A DNA stretch of 45,030 bases from Gammaproteobacteria bacterium (GCA_028818795.1 JAPPND010000023.1:1-45030), one strand, 5' to 3'; counted from the first letter of the stretch, positions 26,917 to 36,130 are shown. Notes: generated by a model not told the origin, from the sequence alone. Numbers and translations: made by a program.

Positions 26917-28986
26917 TCAGCGTCCCGCCGAGACGTCACCGCCTTGCAATTCAACGAATTCACGGTAAGGGCTCGCCGGATTCGCCATCAATTCGTCGTG
27001 GCTGCCGATGTCGCGGACCCGGCCGCCGTCGAGGAAGACGATGCGGTCCGCGTTCCTGATCGTGGATAGCCGATGCGCGATCACGACGACCAACCGGTCC
27101 TCCGCCGCCGCGTGCAGCGATGCCACCAGTTGGTTCTCCGTCCGCGGATCGAGGGCCGCCGTGGGTTCGTCGAGGATCAGCACGCTGGATTCCCGGACGA
27201 GGCCACGGGCGATGGACAGGCGTTGCTGCTGTCCCACCGAGAGGGTGTCCCCGGAACGGCCGAGTACCGTGTCGATGCCGTCCGGCAACTCGTCGATGAA
27301 GTCCATGCAGCCGGCGGTGGCGAGCGCCGAGAGCATTCGTTCCTCCGATGCCTTCGGATTGGCCAGCAGCAGGTTAGCCCGGATGGACTCGGGTAGCAGC
27401 AGGTGCTCCTGGAAGACATAGGTGACTTCACGCCGAAGGCTATCGAGGTCGATTTCATTCGTGTCGATGCTATCGACAAGCACCCTGCCCTTCGTCGGTC
27501 GAAGCAATGCCGGGATCAGGTAGGCGAGCGTCGTCTTGCCCGCACCCGTGGGTCCGACGAGGGCCACCAGTTCGCCTCGCCGCAGATCGAGGTTGATCCC
27601 TAGAAGTGCACGGTGGCCGTTCGGGTACGCGAACTCGACATCCACCATTCGAACGCCGGTGCGTACGGCGGCGAGCGTCCGGCCGCCCTGGCGGGTCTCC
27701 TCGGATTCGTAGTCGGCGAAGAAGAACACCCGCCGCGCGGCGGCGATGGTCTCCTGCAGCTTGATCCAGATTGCCCCGAAATACCCTGCGGGACTGGCGA
27801 TGCCCCAGTAGATCCCGATCAGCACGGCGAAATCCCCCACGGACATGACGCCGTCGATGATCCCGTCGGTAACTAGGACGGTAACGTAAAGCGCGGCAAT
27901 CCCCCCGACGGCCCCGGCAACCGAAGCGGCGGCGATGATGACGGCGAAGGAGTAGCGTTCGCGCAGGAAGGACTGGTGGCTGCGGCCGGCGAAGCGCTCC
28001 TTCTCCTGCTCGCCCGCACCCAGGCTCTGTACCGCGGCAATGCTGCTTATGGATTCTTCCATGGCGTTGGTCGTCGCCGAGCCGGCCGCTCGCTTGTTCT
28101 GGTTGGTTCGGCGCAGCGCCCCTGAAAACGGAAACGTCGTGACGAAGGCGATCGGAACCGCGGCCCACGCCACCCAGATCAGATGCGGGGACACGTCGCC
28201 GTAGGAGTACTGCAGGATGTAGAGGTTGAGGGCGGCGCCCACGGCCATCAGGAACGGCCCGGACGTCACCCGGAAGGCGAGATCCGGCGCCATCGGCGTG
28301 TCGTAAAGCACCCGGTAGACGCCGTCCCCGGTTCGCTGGTCGTCGAGCACCGTCATCGGCAGATGCGTCAGGCGGTCGAAGAGCCGCGACCGCAGGCGGT
28401 TGGAGAGCGTCTGGGTGAGCCGAACGTTGACCATGAACTCGACCAAACCCCACAGGCCTCCCGCCCTGCTGCCCCCCTCGCTGATCTGGTTTTCCGCCTG
28501 GGTGGCCGCATCCCGCCCCTGCAGTAGCCCGGCACCGGTACCACCCGAGCGACTGCCGAACAGGAACAGCAGACCGAAGTAGATGAACACCAGAACTAGG
28601 GCGATTCCAAGCGGGTCCCGGCCCTGCACGACACCGAGTATGGGATCCATGAACGGCGGAAAGGCGACCTCGGTGGTCCCGAACGGTCGTTCGAGCATCG
28701 CGTTGTCGATGAGGATCTTCCCCATCCACGGCAGCAAGAGGCCCGGAAGCAAGGCCACAAAGGCGAGCAGCACCTTGGCCGTGAAGAGTCCCGGAGCCCC
28801 GCCGATGAGCCGGATGCTGCGCCCGATGACGCCGAGGGCCTCGACGGTCGTGATGTCCGGCTGGGTGTCGATTCGGTCATCGAACTGGTTCCTGCCCGCG
28901 ACCTCCTTGAGCAGGGCGATGGTCTTGCTTCGCGTTGTATCCGCCGGTGTCGCTGAGTCCCCGGGTGGAACCGTGGTTTCGGTCAT
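26917..28986 (-). CDS. ABC exporter half-transporter, second gene of pair 1
   Basis: A 689-residue fused membrane-ATPase half-transporter. Its start ATG at 28986 overlaps the upstream gene's TGA by 4 bases, which removes an in-frame arginine-rich extension. The membrane domain occupies about residues 65-420, with an unusually long stretch between helices 1 and 2 that includes a glycine-rich segment (GSRSGGTGAGLLQG). The ATPase domain has Walker A GPTGAGKTT, the signature LSVGQQQRLSIARG, Walker B VLILDEPTAALD with the catalytic Glu, and switch histidine IAHRLST. It probably forms a heterodimer with the product of the overlapping gene and exports a lipid, drug or peptide. The substrate is unknown. 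Confidence 0.92.
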   Translation of the reverse strand: MTETTVPPGDSATPADTTRSKTIALLKEVAGRNQFDDRIDTQPDITTVEALGVIGRSIRLIGGAPGLFTAKVLLAFVALLPGLLLPWMGKILIDNAMLERPFGTTEVAFPPFMDPILGVVQGRDPLGIALVLVFIYFGLLFLFGSRSGGTGAGLLQGRDAATQAENQISEGGSRAGGLWGLVEFMVNVRLTQTLSNRLRSRLFDRLTHLPMTVLDDQRTGDGVYRVLYDTPMAPDLAFRVTSGPFLMAVGAALNLYILQYSYGDVSPHLIWVAWAAVPIAFVTTFPFSGALRRTNQNKRAAGSATTNAMEESISSIAAVQSLGAGEQEKERFAGRSHQSFLRERYSFAVIIAAASVAGAVGGIAALYVTVLVTDGIIDGVMSVGDFAVLIGIYWGIASPAGYFGAIWIKLQETIAAARRVFFFADYESEETRQGGRTLAAVRTGVRMVDVEFAYPNGHRALLGINLDLRRGELVALVGPTGAGKTTLAYLIPALLRPTKGRVLVDSIDTNEIDLDSLRREVTYVFQEHLLLPESIRANLLLANPKASEERMLSALATAGCMDFIDELPDGIDTVLGRSGDTLSVGQQQRLSIARGLVRESSVLILDEPTAALDPRTENQLVASLHAAAEDRLVVVIAHRLSTIRNADRIVFLDGGRVRDIGSHDELMANPASPYREFVELQGGDVSAGR

Positions 28987-31109
28987 CCGGCACCGCTCCC
29001 GACGGTTTCCGCGTCCACAAATGCCCGGTACCGGCCGTCGGCGTCGGCGATCAGTTGATCGTGGGTACCGTATTCGACGATGCGACCTTCCTCGATCAGG
29101 GCGATTCGGTCGGCGTTCTTGATCGTGGAGAGCCGATGGGTGATCAGGAAAATGACCCGATCCCGGCCCCACTCGGCCAGATTCGCAAGAACCCTTTGCT
29201 CGGTTCGGGCATCCAGCGACGCCGTCGGTTCGTCGAGAATGAGAACCGGCGAATCGCGCACCACGGCGCGGGCGATCGAAAGCCGCTGGCGCTGGCCCGA
29301 GGAGAGCTTGCCGCCGCGCTCGCCGAGTTCGGTGTCGTAGCCGTTTGCCATCTCGAGGATGAAGTCATCCGCGCAGGCGACCCTGGCCGCCCTCTCGATG
29401 GCGGCGCGATCAGCGTTCGGCGTACCGAACGCGATGTTATTGGCGACGGTCGCGGCGAACAGCACGTTCTTCTGCAGCGCGATGCCGACATGGGCTCGGA
29501 GATCCGAAACGGCCATGTCCTTGAGATCCACGCCGTTGATCGACACAGCGCCCTCACCGGGGTCGTAGAGGCGAAGCAGAAGGGTCATCAGCGTCGACTT
29601 TCCCGCGCCGGTACCGCCGACAATGGCCGTGACCGTGCCTGCCGAGGCGGCGAGATCGACCTCTACCAACACGTCCTTGCCGGCTTCGTATCCGAAACGC
29701 ACCGACCGCCACGCAACGGTCTCGATCGGTGCGGGAAACGGCACGGGGTCGGGCGGGTCCGTCACATCGGGCTCGAGATCGAGCAGGAATAACGCGCGTT
29801 CGAGCGCCAGGAAGAGATCCTGCATGCGCATCCAGATGCCGAGCAGCCCGCGGGCGCTGCCGGCGAGACCGCCGAGACGCCCGCGTGCGATCTCCACCGC
29901 GCCGTAGTTCCAGATGACGAATCCGATGACGCCGGCCACGAGCGCGCCCAGAAACGTCTCCCGCTGCTCGATGACCCACGACACCATGAGGTATTCGCCG
30001 ACGATCACGAGGCTCGCACCCAGCAACGCCACCGCCAACGTGACGAGCACCATGTCGAGGCGCAGGAAATACGCCGCGCTCAACGCGTCCCGCGAGTCCT
30101 CGTCGAACTGCTTGAAGATGCGCGTCTCCGCCCGGTTCGCCTTGACGACCTTGACGGCGGTGAACGCTTCCTGGATGCGCGACGTGAGACGGCTGTTGGC
30201 CACCCGGTTGACCAGTGCGCGACGCCGGATTCGCGGGGTCGACTTGACGATCGTCCAGCCGACGGGGACCGCGACAAGCACGACCATCGCCGCGAACCAG
30301 GGATCGAAGGCCGCAACGATCCCGATGCCGATCACCAATCCGTAGATGGTCATCGCGGGCGCGATGATCGCGCTCTGGATGAGATTCACGATCATCGCGC
30401 TATCCTGGTAGACGCGGAAGATGGCGTCCCCGACGCGGCTGTTGTCGTGGTACTTGAGCGACAGCGACTCGGCGCGTTCGATCATCGCGACGCGGAGATT
30501 CTGGTTGACGCACTGCCAGACCCACATGGTGTAGTACCCGAACACCGCGCCGAATAGACCGCCGAAGACGCCACCCACGACACCCCACATCAAAAGGCGA
30601 TTTCGGACCGTGCGTCGCTGATCCTGCGTCAGTTCCGGTTCGACCGGCGTGGCCGCCTTGCCTCCCTCCGTTGCCGCAGCCGTGGCGACGCCGGTTTTCT
30701 TGCCGCCGGCACCCTTGGTCTTGGAGCGCCTGATCTGACCGAGTTTCTTCGGGTCGGTCGTCACGTACTCGTCGCCGACAAACAGTACCGTCGCCTGGAT
30801 CGGTTGCAGCTTCTCGCCGAGGAGCACCTTGTTGTGCATCAGGTCCACGCCGACGAAAAATCCCACGAGGCCTGCGACACTGCCCGAGAAGATGAACGCC
30901 AGGACCACGACGATGTGAACAAGCATCGGCCGCATGTAGGGCCAGGTGCGCAAGGCGAGCCCGAACATCCGGCGGAAACTCATTTCAGGCGGGGCCTCAA
31001 CGAGCCGCATGTCGCTGTAGCCCGCGATCAGGGAGAGGGAGTCGTGTTTGCCGTCCGGCATCCTCGAACGGTCACGCCCCGTCGCTCGCATGTCGAGTTC
31101 GCTCGCCAT
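28983..31109 (-). CDS. ABC exporter half-transporter, first gene of pair 1
   Basis: A 708-residue half-transporter. A hydrophilic N-terminus of about 55 residues precedes helix 1 (MLVHIVVVLAFIFSGSVAG). Between helices 1 and 2 lies an insert of about 80 residues rich in Lys, Thr and Ala (TKGAGGKKTGVATAAATEGG), absent from ordinary exporters. The ATPase domain starts near 470, with Walker A GGTGAGKST at about 498, signature LSSGQRQRLSIARA, Walker B VLILDEPTASLD and switch histidine ITHRLST, so its own catalytic Glu is present. The start at 31109 has GGGGAGG 2 bases upstream; a downstream ATG (MPDG) is an alternative. It is divergent from a second exporter pair. Confidence 0.92.
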   Translation of the reverse strand: MASELDMRATGRDRSRMPDGKHDSLSLIAGYSDMRLVEAPPEMSFRRMFGLALRTWPYMRPMLVHIVVVLAFIFSGSVAGLVGFFVGVDLMHNKVLLGEKLQPIQATVLFVGDEYVTTDPKKLGQIRRSKTKGAGGKKTGVATAAATEGGKAATPVEPELTQDQRRTVRNRLLMWGVVGGVFGGLFGAVFGYYTMWVWQCVNQNLRVAMIERAESLSLKYHDNSRVGDAIFRVYQDSAMIVNLIQSAIIAPAMTIYGLVIGIGIVAAFDPWFAAMVVLVAVPVGWTIVKSTPRIRRRALVNRVANSRLTSRIQEAFTAVKVVKANRAETRIFKQFDEDSRDALSAAYFLRLDMVLVTLAVALLGASLVIVGEYLMVSWVIEQRETFLGALVAGVIGFVIWNYGAVEIARGRLGGLAGSARGLLGIWMRMQDLFLALERALFLLDLEPDVTDPPDPVPFPAPIETVAWRSVRFGYEAGKDVLVEVDLAASAGTVTAIVGGTGAGKSTLMTLLLRLYDPGEGAVSINGVDLKDMAVSDLRAHVGIALQKNVLFAATVANNIAFGTPNADRAAIERAARVACADDFILEMANGYDTELGERGGKLSSGQRQRLSIARAVVRDSPVLILDEPTASLDARTEQRVLANLAEWGRDRVIFLITHRLSTIKNADRIALIEEGRIVEYGTHDQLIADADGRYRAFVDAETVGSGAG

Positions 31110-31546
31110 GGCCTCCCCTACTCACACGGCCTAAGCGACCGTTCCCGTCCAAGCCCGCCCAGAGTTCGCGCGGCAGGCCGAGGCTACCGATAGTTACCCA
31201 TCAGCCCACCAAAAGGCAAAGGCGACGAAGATGGCAGCTCCCCGAAAAAATCGATACCCAACTTCATGGAACCGGCGTATGATCGCGCTCCTTTTCGCGG
31301 CCGACCCAAGGGAGCGCTATCCGATGAAGCATCATCTGCACCCGCTGACCCTCGTGACGAGAGGGGACTAGCTCCTACGGCCACGCCCGCTCCGCGCGGG
31401 ATTACCACTAGAGCGGATTTTTTCCGCACTCCCCGAAGGGGCTAACCTCCAGACGCAACCGCTCGTCGCAGGGCCTCGCGGCGCGCCCGTCTCGTCTTCG
31501 GGATGGTGGCGTCATTTGTTCAATCTGAAGCTGTTGCCTTGAAACC
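31110..31546. other. Divergent intergenic region between two ABC exporter pairs
   Basis: No convincing gene lies in these 437 bases. The region must hold the promoters of both operons, but no strong -35/-10 pair stands out. Two hairpins are visible: CCCGC and GCGGG around TCCGC (31386-31400), and GCGGA and TCCGC around five Ts (31413-31427). A GGGGACTAGCTCCTACGG stretch at about 31365 faintly resembles a decayed type B REP-like element. Confidence 0.5.
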
Positions 31547-33379
31547 GTGAACAAGAAGACATCTAACCTTTGGCGAATCACCGTCGGCCAACGCGTGCGT
31601 TATACATCCGCCATTGCGGTGACGGGCCTTGCGAGCGCGTTCATGCTCACCGTCCCGCTTGTCGGCGGTTACGTCCTCGACGTGGTGGACACCCAGGACC
31701 TGTCGCGGGGCGCCGCCGTACTCGTGAACGCCGCCCAGGCGCTGGCCGCTTTCTGGGGCGGGCAGCCGTACGTCGCCTATCTCGTCCTCTCCGCAGTCGC
31801 GGGCGTCGGCCTCACGGCGCTCGGGGCAACCTGCCAGTACCTGCAGGGACGCTGGGCGGCGATCGCGTCCGAAGCCCTCGCCCGCCGACTGCGGGAGACG
31901 ATGTACGCCCGGCTGCAGCATCTGCCGGCGTCCTTCTTCGACGAGGCAGACACGGGAGACCTCGTGCAACGCTGCAGTTCGGACGTCGAGACGGTGCGCG
32001 TCTTTCTGTCCTCCCAAGTCGTGCAGATCGGCCGCTCGGTGCTGCTGCTCAGCGTCCTGACGCCCATACTCTTCGTCCGCGACGCCCGATTGGCGGGCCT
32101 CGCACTGGTGCTGATGCCGTTCATCGTCGCGGGCGCGTACTACTTCTTCGCGAAGGTCCGCGCTCAGTTCAAGATCACCGACGAGTCGGAGGGCGCCCTC
32201 ACCGCCCGCTTGCAGGAAAACCTCACGGGCATCCGCGTGGCGCGCGCCTTCGCACGCCAAGACTACGAAGTCAGCCACTTCGGCGCGAAGAGCATCACAC
32301 TGCGCGACAACCGGGAACGCCTGAACCGCTTGAGCGGCGCCTACTGGGCGATCAGCGACTTCCTGTGCACGGCGCAGGTCTGCATCGTGCTCATCGCCGG
32401 CGGCATCTTTCTCGCCGGCGGAACACTGACGGTCGGCGAGCTGTTCGCCTTCATGATGCAGGTGACGATGGTCATCTGGCCGGTGCGGCACCTCGGCCAG
32501 GTCCTCAACGAGTCCGGCAAGGCGATGGTTTCGCTGGGGCGCATCAACCACGTTCTTCAGGCGGACGAGGAAAGCCGGGAGCCGGCACCGACCGTCGAGC
32601 GGGCCCGGGGCGAACTGGTGCTGGAGGATGTGCGCGTCGAATACGAGCCGGGCAGACCTGTCCTCGACGGTCTATCGGTGCATATCCCCGCAGGCGAAAC
32701 GGTCGGTATCGTGGGGCCGCCGGGTGCCGGCAAGTCCACGCTGATTCGGCTCTTGGCGCGGCTATACGAGCCGCAGCGCGGGCGCATCCTGATCGACGGA
32801 CTGGACATCCTCGACGTCGATCGCCACTGGCTCCGCCGCCAGTTCGGCATCGTCATGCAGAACCCGTTCCTGTATTCGCGCACCGTCGCCGACAACCTGC
32901 GCCTCGCGCGCGCGGACGTGAACGACGACGAGATGATGGCGGCGGCCCGGGAGGCGGCGGTTCACGACGCCATCGTGGGCTTCCCCGCCGGCTACCGTTC
33001 GCGGGTCGGCGAACGCGGGGTGACGCTGTCCGGCGGCCAGCGGCAACGACTCGCGCTGGCGCGCGCGCTGCTTGTCGAACCGCCGATCCTCGTTCTCGAC
33101 GATGCGCTGTCCGCCGTCGACACCGGTACCGAACGCGAGATCATGGCGGCGCTAAACCGACGCCGCGGCCGCCACACCACGATCATCATCGCCCACCGGC
33201 TGTCTTCCGTGCGCACTGCGGACCGGATCCTGGTGCTGGAACGGGGTCGCCTCATCCAGAAGGGCACCCATGCCTCCCTAGCCGCAACGTCCGGTCCCTA
33301 CCGGCGGTTGTGCGAGATCCAGGGCGCGCTCGACGAAGCCATCGAACGGGATCTGAAGGAGACCTCCGATGCCGTTTGA
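31547..33379 (+). CDS. ABC exporter half-transporter with degenerate catalytic site, pair 2
   Basis: A 610-residue membrane-ATPase half-transporter starting at GTG 31547; no ribosome-binding site is seen. Six membrane helices span about residues 15-310. The ATPase domain has Walker A GPPGAGKST, Q-loop VMQNPF, a canonical signature LSGGQRQRLALARAL and switch histidine IIAHRLSS. Walker B reads VLVLDDALSAVD, with Asp in place of the catalytic Glu. That substitution is typical of one subunit of heterodimeric exporters such as BmrC/D or TM287/288, where one ATP site does not hydrolyse. It overlaps the next gene by 11 bases, consistent with a heterodimer. Confidence 0.93.
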   Translation: MNKKTSNLWRITVGQRVRYTSAIAVTGLASAFMLTVPLVGGYVLDVVDTQDLSRGAAVLVNAAQALAAFWGGQPYVAYLVLSAVAGVGLTALGATCQYLQGRWAAIASEALARRLRETMYARLQHLPASFFDEADTGDLVQRCSSDVETVRVFLSSQVVQIGRSVLLLSVLTPILFVRDARLAGLALVLMPFIVAGAYYFFAKVRAQFKITDESEGALTARLQENLTGIRVARAFARQDYEVSHFGAKSITLRDNRERLNRLSGAYWAISDFLCTAQVCIVLIAGGIFLAGGTLTVGELFAFMMQVTMVIWPVRHLGQVLNESGKAMVSLGRINHVLQADEESREPAPTVERARGELVLEDVRVEYEPGRPVLDGLSVHIPAGETVGIVGPPGAGKSTLIRLLARLYEPQRGRILIDGLDILDVDRHWLRRQFGIVMQNPFLYSRTVADNLRLARADVNDDEMMAAAREAAVHDAIVGFPAGYRSRVGERGVTLSGGQRQRLALARALLVEPPILVLDDALSAVDTGTEREIMAALNRRRGRHTTIIIAHRLSSVRTADRILVLERGRLIQKGTHASLAATSGPYRRLCEIQGALDEAIERDLKETSDAV

Positions 33380-35237
33380 CGACGAACAGTTTGACGATGG
33401 CTTCAGCGACGACACCACGAAGGTCCAGCTCGACCTTTGGAAGCGTCTGTTCGGCTATGCGCTCGCCTACAAGAAGGAACTGGCCTTCCTAATCGTCGCC
33501 GCCGTCGCCACCGCCGGCGTGGAAGTCTCCTACTCGCTGTTCGCGAAGTGGGTGGTCGACGACGTCCAGGCGAACGGCATGGACGCTTCGTTCGGGCTCT
33601 GGGGCGGGCTGTACCTGCTCTGCAACCTGGTGGTCGCGGTATCCATCGGCGGTTTCGAGTGGATCGCGGGACGGGTGAGCTGCTACGTCAGCCACGACAT
33701 CCGCTTCGCCGCCTTCGTGAATCTTCAGAAGCTGTCGTTTTCGTACTTCGACCGGCGTCCGGTGGGTTGGCTGATGGCACGCCTGACCGCCGACTGCGAC
33801 CGTCTGACCGGCATCCTGTCCTGGGGGTTCGTGGACATGATCTGGGGGTTCACGATCATGGTCGGCCTCACCGGGGCCATGCTGGTCATGGACTGGCGGC
33901 TTGCCCTGCTCGTGATGTCGGTACTGCCCGTGGTCTGGTGGGTGTCGATCAAGTTCCACCGCCGGATACTCAAGAGCGCCCGGCTCGTGCGCAGCACCAA
34001 CTCGGAGATCACCGGGTCGTTCAACGAGTCGATTATGGGCGTCCTGACCAGCAAGACCTTCGTCAGCCAGGACGCCAACGCCAAGCAGTTCGGCGTGCTG
34101 ACCAACCGGATGTACCGGGCATCGGTGCGCAACCTCGTGCTCGCCGCGGTGTACCTGCCGCTGGTGCTGGTGATCGCTTCGGTGGCGGTCAACCTGACGC
34201 TGACCGTCGGCGGTTCGTTCGTCTACCTGGGACTCATCGGCGCAGGCACCGTGGTCGCTTTCACGATGCTCGCCCGCAATTTCTTCTGGCCGGCGGAGAT
34301 CATGTCGTCCTGGTTCATCGAGCTGCAGATGGCCCAGGCCGCAGCCGAACGGGTTCTGTCGGTGATCGACGAGGATCCCGAGATCCAGGACTCGGCAAGC
34401 GTCCTTCGTGCGCTGGCAGACGAGTCGGCGTCGCGGCTCGGACGTTTCGCGGCGGACGGCGGCCACGCGCGCATTCAACGGATCGAACTCAAGGGCGTCG
34501 GTTTCGCCTACGATCCGAAGCAGCCCGTGCTACGCGACATCGATCTGGTGGCCCAACGGGGCGACACCATCGCCATCGTCGGCCCCACCGGCGGCGGCAA
34601 GAGTACCCTCGTCAACGTCATCTGCCGGTTCTACGAACCCACCGCCGGCCAGGTGCTGATCGACGGTACCGACTACCGCAACCGCAGCCTGCACTGGCTG
34701 CAGTCCAATCTCGGCATGGTCCTGCAGGACGCGCACGTGTTCAGCGGATCGATCCGGGAGAACATCCGCTACGGCCGTCTGAACGCGACCGATGCGCAAG
34801 TAGAGCACGCCGCACGACTGGCCGATGCCCACGGCTTCATCACGGCACTGGACCAGGGCTACGACACGCCGGCGGGCGAAGGCGGCAGCCGACTGTCAGC
34901 AGGCCAGAAGCAACTGGTCTCCCTGGCTCGCGCGATCCTCGCCGACCCGCAGCTTCTCGTCATGGACGAGGCGACCTCGTCGGTGGACACCGAAACCGAA
35001 CTCGCCATCCAACACGCGTTGGCCGAGATATTCCGGGGCCGCATCAGCTTCGTGATCGCGCACCGCCTGTCGACGATCCGGAATGCGACACGCATCCTGG
35101 TGGTCGACGGCGGACGCATCGTCGAATCCGGCGACCACGGCGAACTGATGGCTGCGAACGGCCGCTATGCGGCGCTATACCGTCAACAGGGACTGAACGA
35201 AGCCACCCGCGAGTGGAGTGAGGTCGCCGGTGCGTAG
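33369..35237 (+). CDS. ABC exporter half-transporter with consensus catalytic Glu, pair 2
   Basis: A 622-residue half-transporter starting at ATG 33369, inside the end of the previous gene. An acidic N-terminus (PFDDEQFDDGFSDD) precedes six membrane helices (about residues 35-320). The ATPase domain has Walker A GPTGGGKST, signature LSAGQKQLVSLARA, Walker B LLVMDEATSSVD with the catalytic Glu, and switch histidine VIAHRLST. Its signature (LSAGQ) is the less canonical one, while the partner has LSGGQ but lacks the Glu. This is the expected division between degenerate and consensus sites in a heterodimer. The exported substrate is unknown. Confidence 0.93.
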   Translation: MPFDDEQFDDGFSDDTTKVQLDLWKRLFGYALAYKKELAFLIVAAVATAGVEVSYSLFAKWVVDDVQANGMDASFGLWGGLYLLCNLVVAVSIGGFEWIAGRVSCYVSHDIRFAAFVNLQKLSFSYFDRRPVGWLMARLTADCDRLTGILSWGFVDMIWGFTIMVGLTGAMLVMDWRLALLVMSVLPVVWWVSIKFHRRILKSARLVRSTNSEITGSFNESIMGVLTSKTFVSQDANAKQFGVLTNRMYRASVRNLVLAAVYLPLVLVIASVAVNLTLTVGGSFVYLGLIGAGTVVAFTMLARNFFWPAEIMSSWFIELQMAQAAAERVLSVIDEDPEIQDSASVLRALADESASRLGRFAADGGHARIQRIELKGVGFAYDPKQPVLRDIDLVAQRGDTIAIVGPTGGGKSTLVNVICRFYEPTAGQVLIDGTDYRNRSLHWLQSNLGMVLQDAHVFSGSIRENIRYGRLNATDAQVEHAARLADAHGFITALDQGYDTPAGEGGSRLSAGQKQLVSLARAILADPQLLVMDEATSSVDTETELAIQHALAEIFRGRISFVIAHRLSTIRNATRILVVDGGRIVESGDHGELMAANGRYAALYRQQGLNEATREWSEVAGA

Positions 35238-35283
35238 CACCGAGTCGCCCCGCCGCCGCCGGCGCGTCTCTGGCTCGACGCGG

Positions 35284-35312
35284 TTGACAAGGCGTCGGTC
35301 CGCGCCGACGAT
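35284..35312 (+). promoter_or_regulatory. Candidate sodC promoter
   Basis: A perfect TTGACA -35 hexamer (35284-35289) is followed after 17 bases by GACGAT (35307-35312), a 3/6 match to the -10 consensus. It lies about 57 bases ahead of the sodC ATG and 46 bases after the ABC operon stop. Confidence 0.4.
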
Positions 35313-35369
35313 GCAGGCCGATCCATCGGCCACTTGCCGTGGATCGTCCGCCTCGGGAGGGAACAGCTC

Positions 35370-35984
35370 ATGAAGACGATCAACATCGGCGTTGCGACAT
35401 GTACCTTGGCCATGATCGTTGGCCATATCGCCTCGGCAGCGGAAGCCGGGAAAGCCGCGGACAACGTTACGGCATCGGCGGTCATCAAGCGCTGCGACTC
35501 GCAGCAGCCGATCGGACGCGCCCGACTCACGGAGCGAGCCTCGGTGGAGGGCATCAAGATCGTCGAGGTAGAAATCGGCATCCGCAGCGGGCTAACCGAG
35601 GGCAAGCACGCCGTCCATATTCACGAGACCGGCCAGTGCGAGCCGTGTTCGGCCGCCAAGGGGCACTTCGATCCCGGGCCCAACAGCAATACGAGCCCGG
35701 ACGGCAATCATCCGTTCCACGCCGGCGATCTCGTCAACATCGACATCACGGACATGTCGGGCGACGTGACCGACGACGATGGAACTCCGTTGGGCAGCGG
35801 CAGACTGCAAACGTTGACGACCCGCGTCACTCTCTCCGATGGTCCGCTGTCCCTGTTCGACGGGGATGGCAGCGCGTTCATCATCCACGTCGACCCGGAT
35901 TCCTACTGCCCCGGCGGCGAGGAAGCAGGTTGTGCCGGCGGTGCCCGAGCCGCCTGCGGCGTGATCGTCAAGGACGACCCGTAG
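35370..35984 (+). CDS. sodC: Periplasmic Cu/Zn superoxide dismutase
   Basis: A 204-residue exported enzyme that converts superoxide to peroxide and oxygen in the periplasm. The ATG at 35370 (GGGAGGG about 9 bases upstream) starts a signal peptide MKTINIGVATCTLAMIVGHI, probably cleaved near ASAAEA. Metal ligands are all in place: HIHETGQC (Cu), GHFDPG (bridging His), HPFHAGDL (Zn His and Asp) and FIIHVDPDSY (final Cu His), with the family ending RAACGVI supplying the disulfide Cys. Extra cysteines in GQCEPC, SYCPGG and AGCAGG exceed the usual pair. The stop codon TAG is the first part of a REP-like palindrome. Confidence 0.92.
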   Translation: MKTINIGVATCTLAMIVGHIASAAEAGKAADNVTASAVIKRCDSQQPIGRARLTERASVEGIKIVEVEIGIRSGLTEGKHAVHIHETGQCEPCSAAKGHFDPGPNSNTSPDGNHPFHAGDLVNIDITDMSGDVTDDDGTPLGSGRLQTLTTRVTLSDGPLSLFDGDGSAFIIHVDPDSYCPGGEEAGCAGGARAACGVIVKDDP

Positions 35985-36014
35985 GGGACGGGCTTGCCTG
36001 TCCCGTTCAGGCAA
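35981..36014. repeat. REP-like palindrome, type B variant, overlapping the sodC stop
   Basis: GTAGGGGACGGGCTTG is shared with the other type B elements. A second stem, TTGCCTG (35994-36000) and CAGGCAA (36008-36014), can form with a 7-base loop. The TAG of the repeat serves as the sodC stop codon, so the element may also act as that gene's 3' hairpin. Confidence 0.65.
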
Positions 36015-36025
36015 CGCGCGGGTGC

Positions 36026-36070
36026 GGGCGACCGCGCGCCCTGGCGGGCGCGTTAGGGTAGCCCCTACGA
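36026..36070. repeat. REP-like palindrome, type A (copy 2)
   Basis: GGGCGACC, then GCGCGCCC, a GGCGGGCGCG arm, TAGGGTAGCCCC and TACGA. It is nearly identical to the copy at 7155-7202, with changes mainly in the loop and one base of the right arm. Confidence 0.75.
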
Positions 36071-36098
36071 TGCGGACCGGCGTTGGGTGCGGCTCGTA

Positions 36099-36120
36099 GG
36101 GGACGGGCTTGTCCCGTCCC
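36099..36120. repeat. REP-like palindrome, type B (copy 2)
   Basis: Perfect arms GGGACGGG (36100-36107) and CCCGTCCC (36113-36120) around CTTGT, preceded by GTAG as in the 7222 copy. It lies between the convergent sodC and DUF523 genes. Confidence 0.75.
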
Positions 36121-36130
36121 GCCCCCAATC

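Noticed and set aside
26917-29172. Extended start of the ABC gene at 29172
   Set aside because: The extra N-terminus is arginine-rich sequence antisense in style and overlaps the upstream ABC gene; the ATG at 28986 with its ATGA overlap is the natural start.
31184-31429. 81-codon minus-strand frame in the divergent intergenic region
   Set aside because: GTG start without a ribosome-binding site, no similarity to a known protein, and it spans two hairpins; not supported.
31520-32551. 343-codon minus-strand frame overlapping the ABC gene at 31547
   Set aside because: Antisense shadow; the plus-strand gene has complete ABC motifs.
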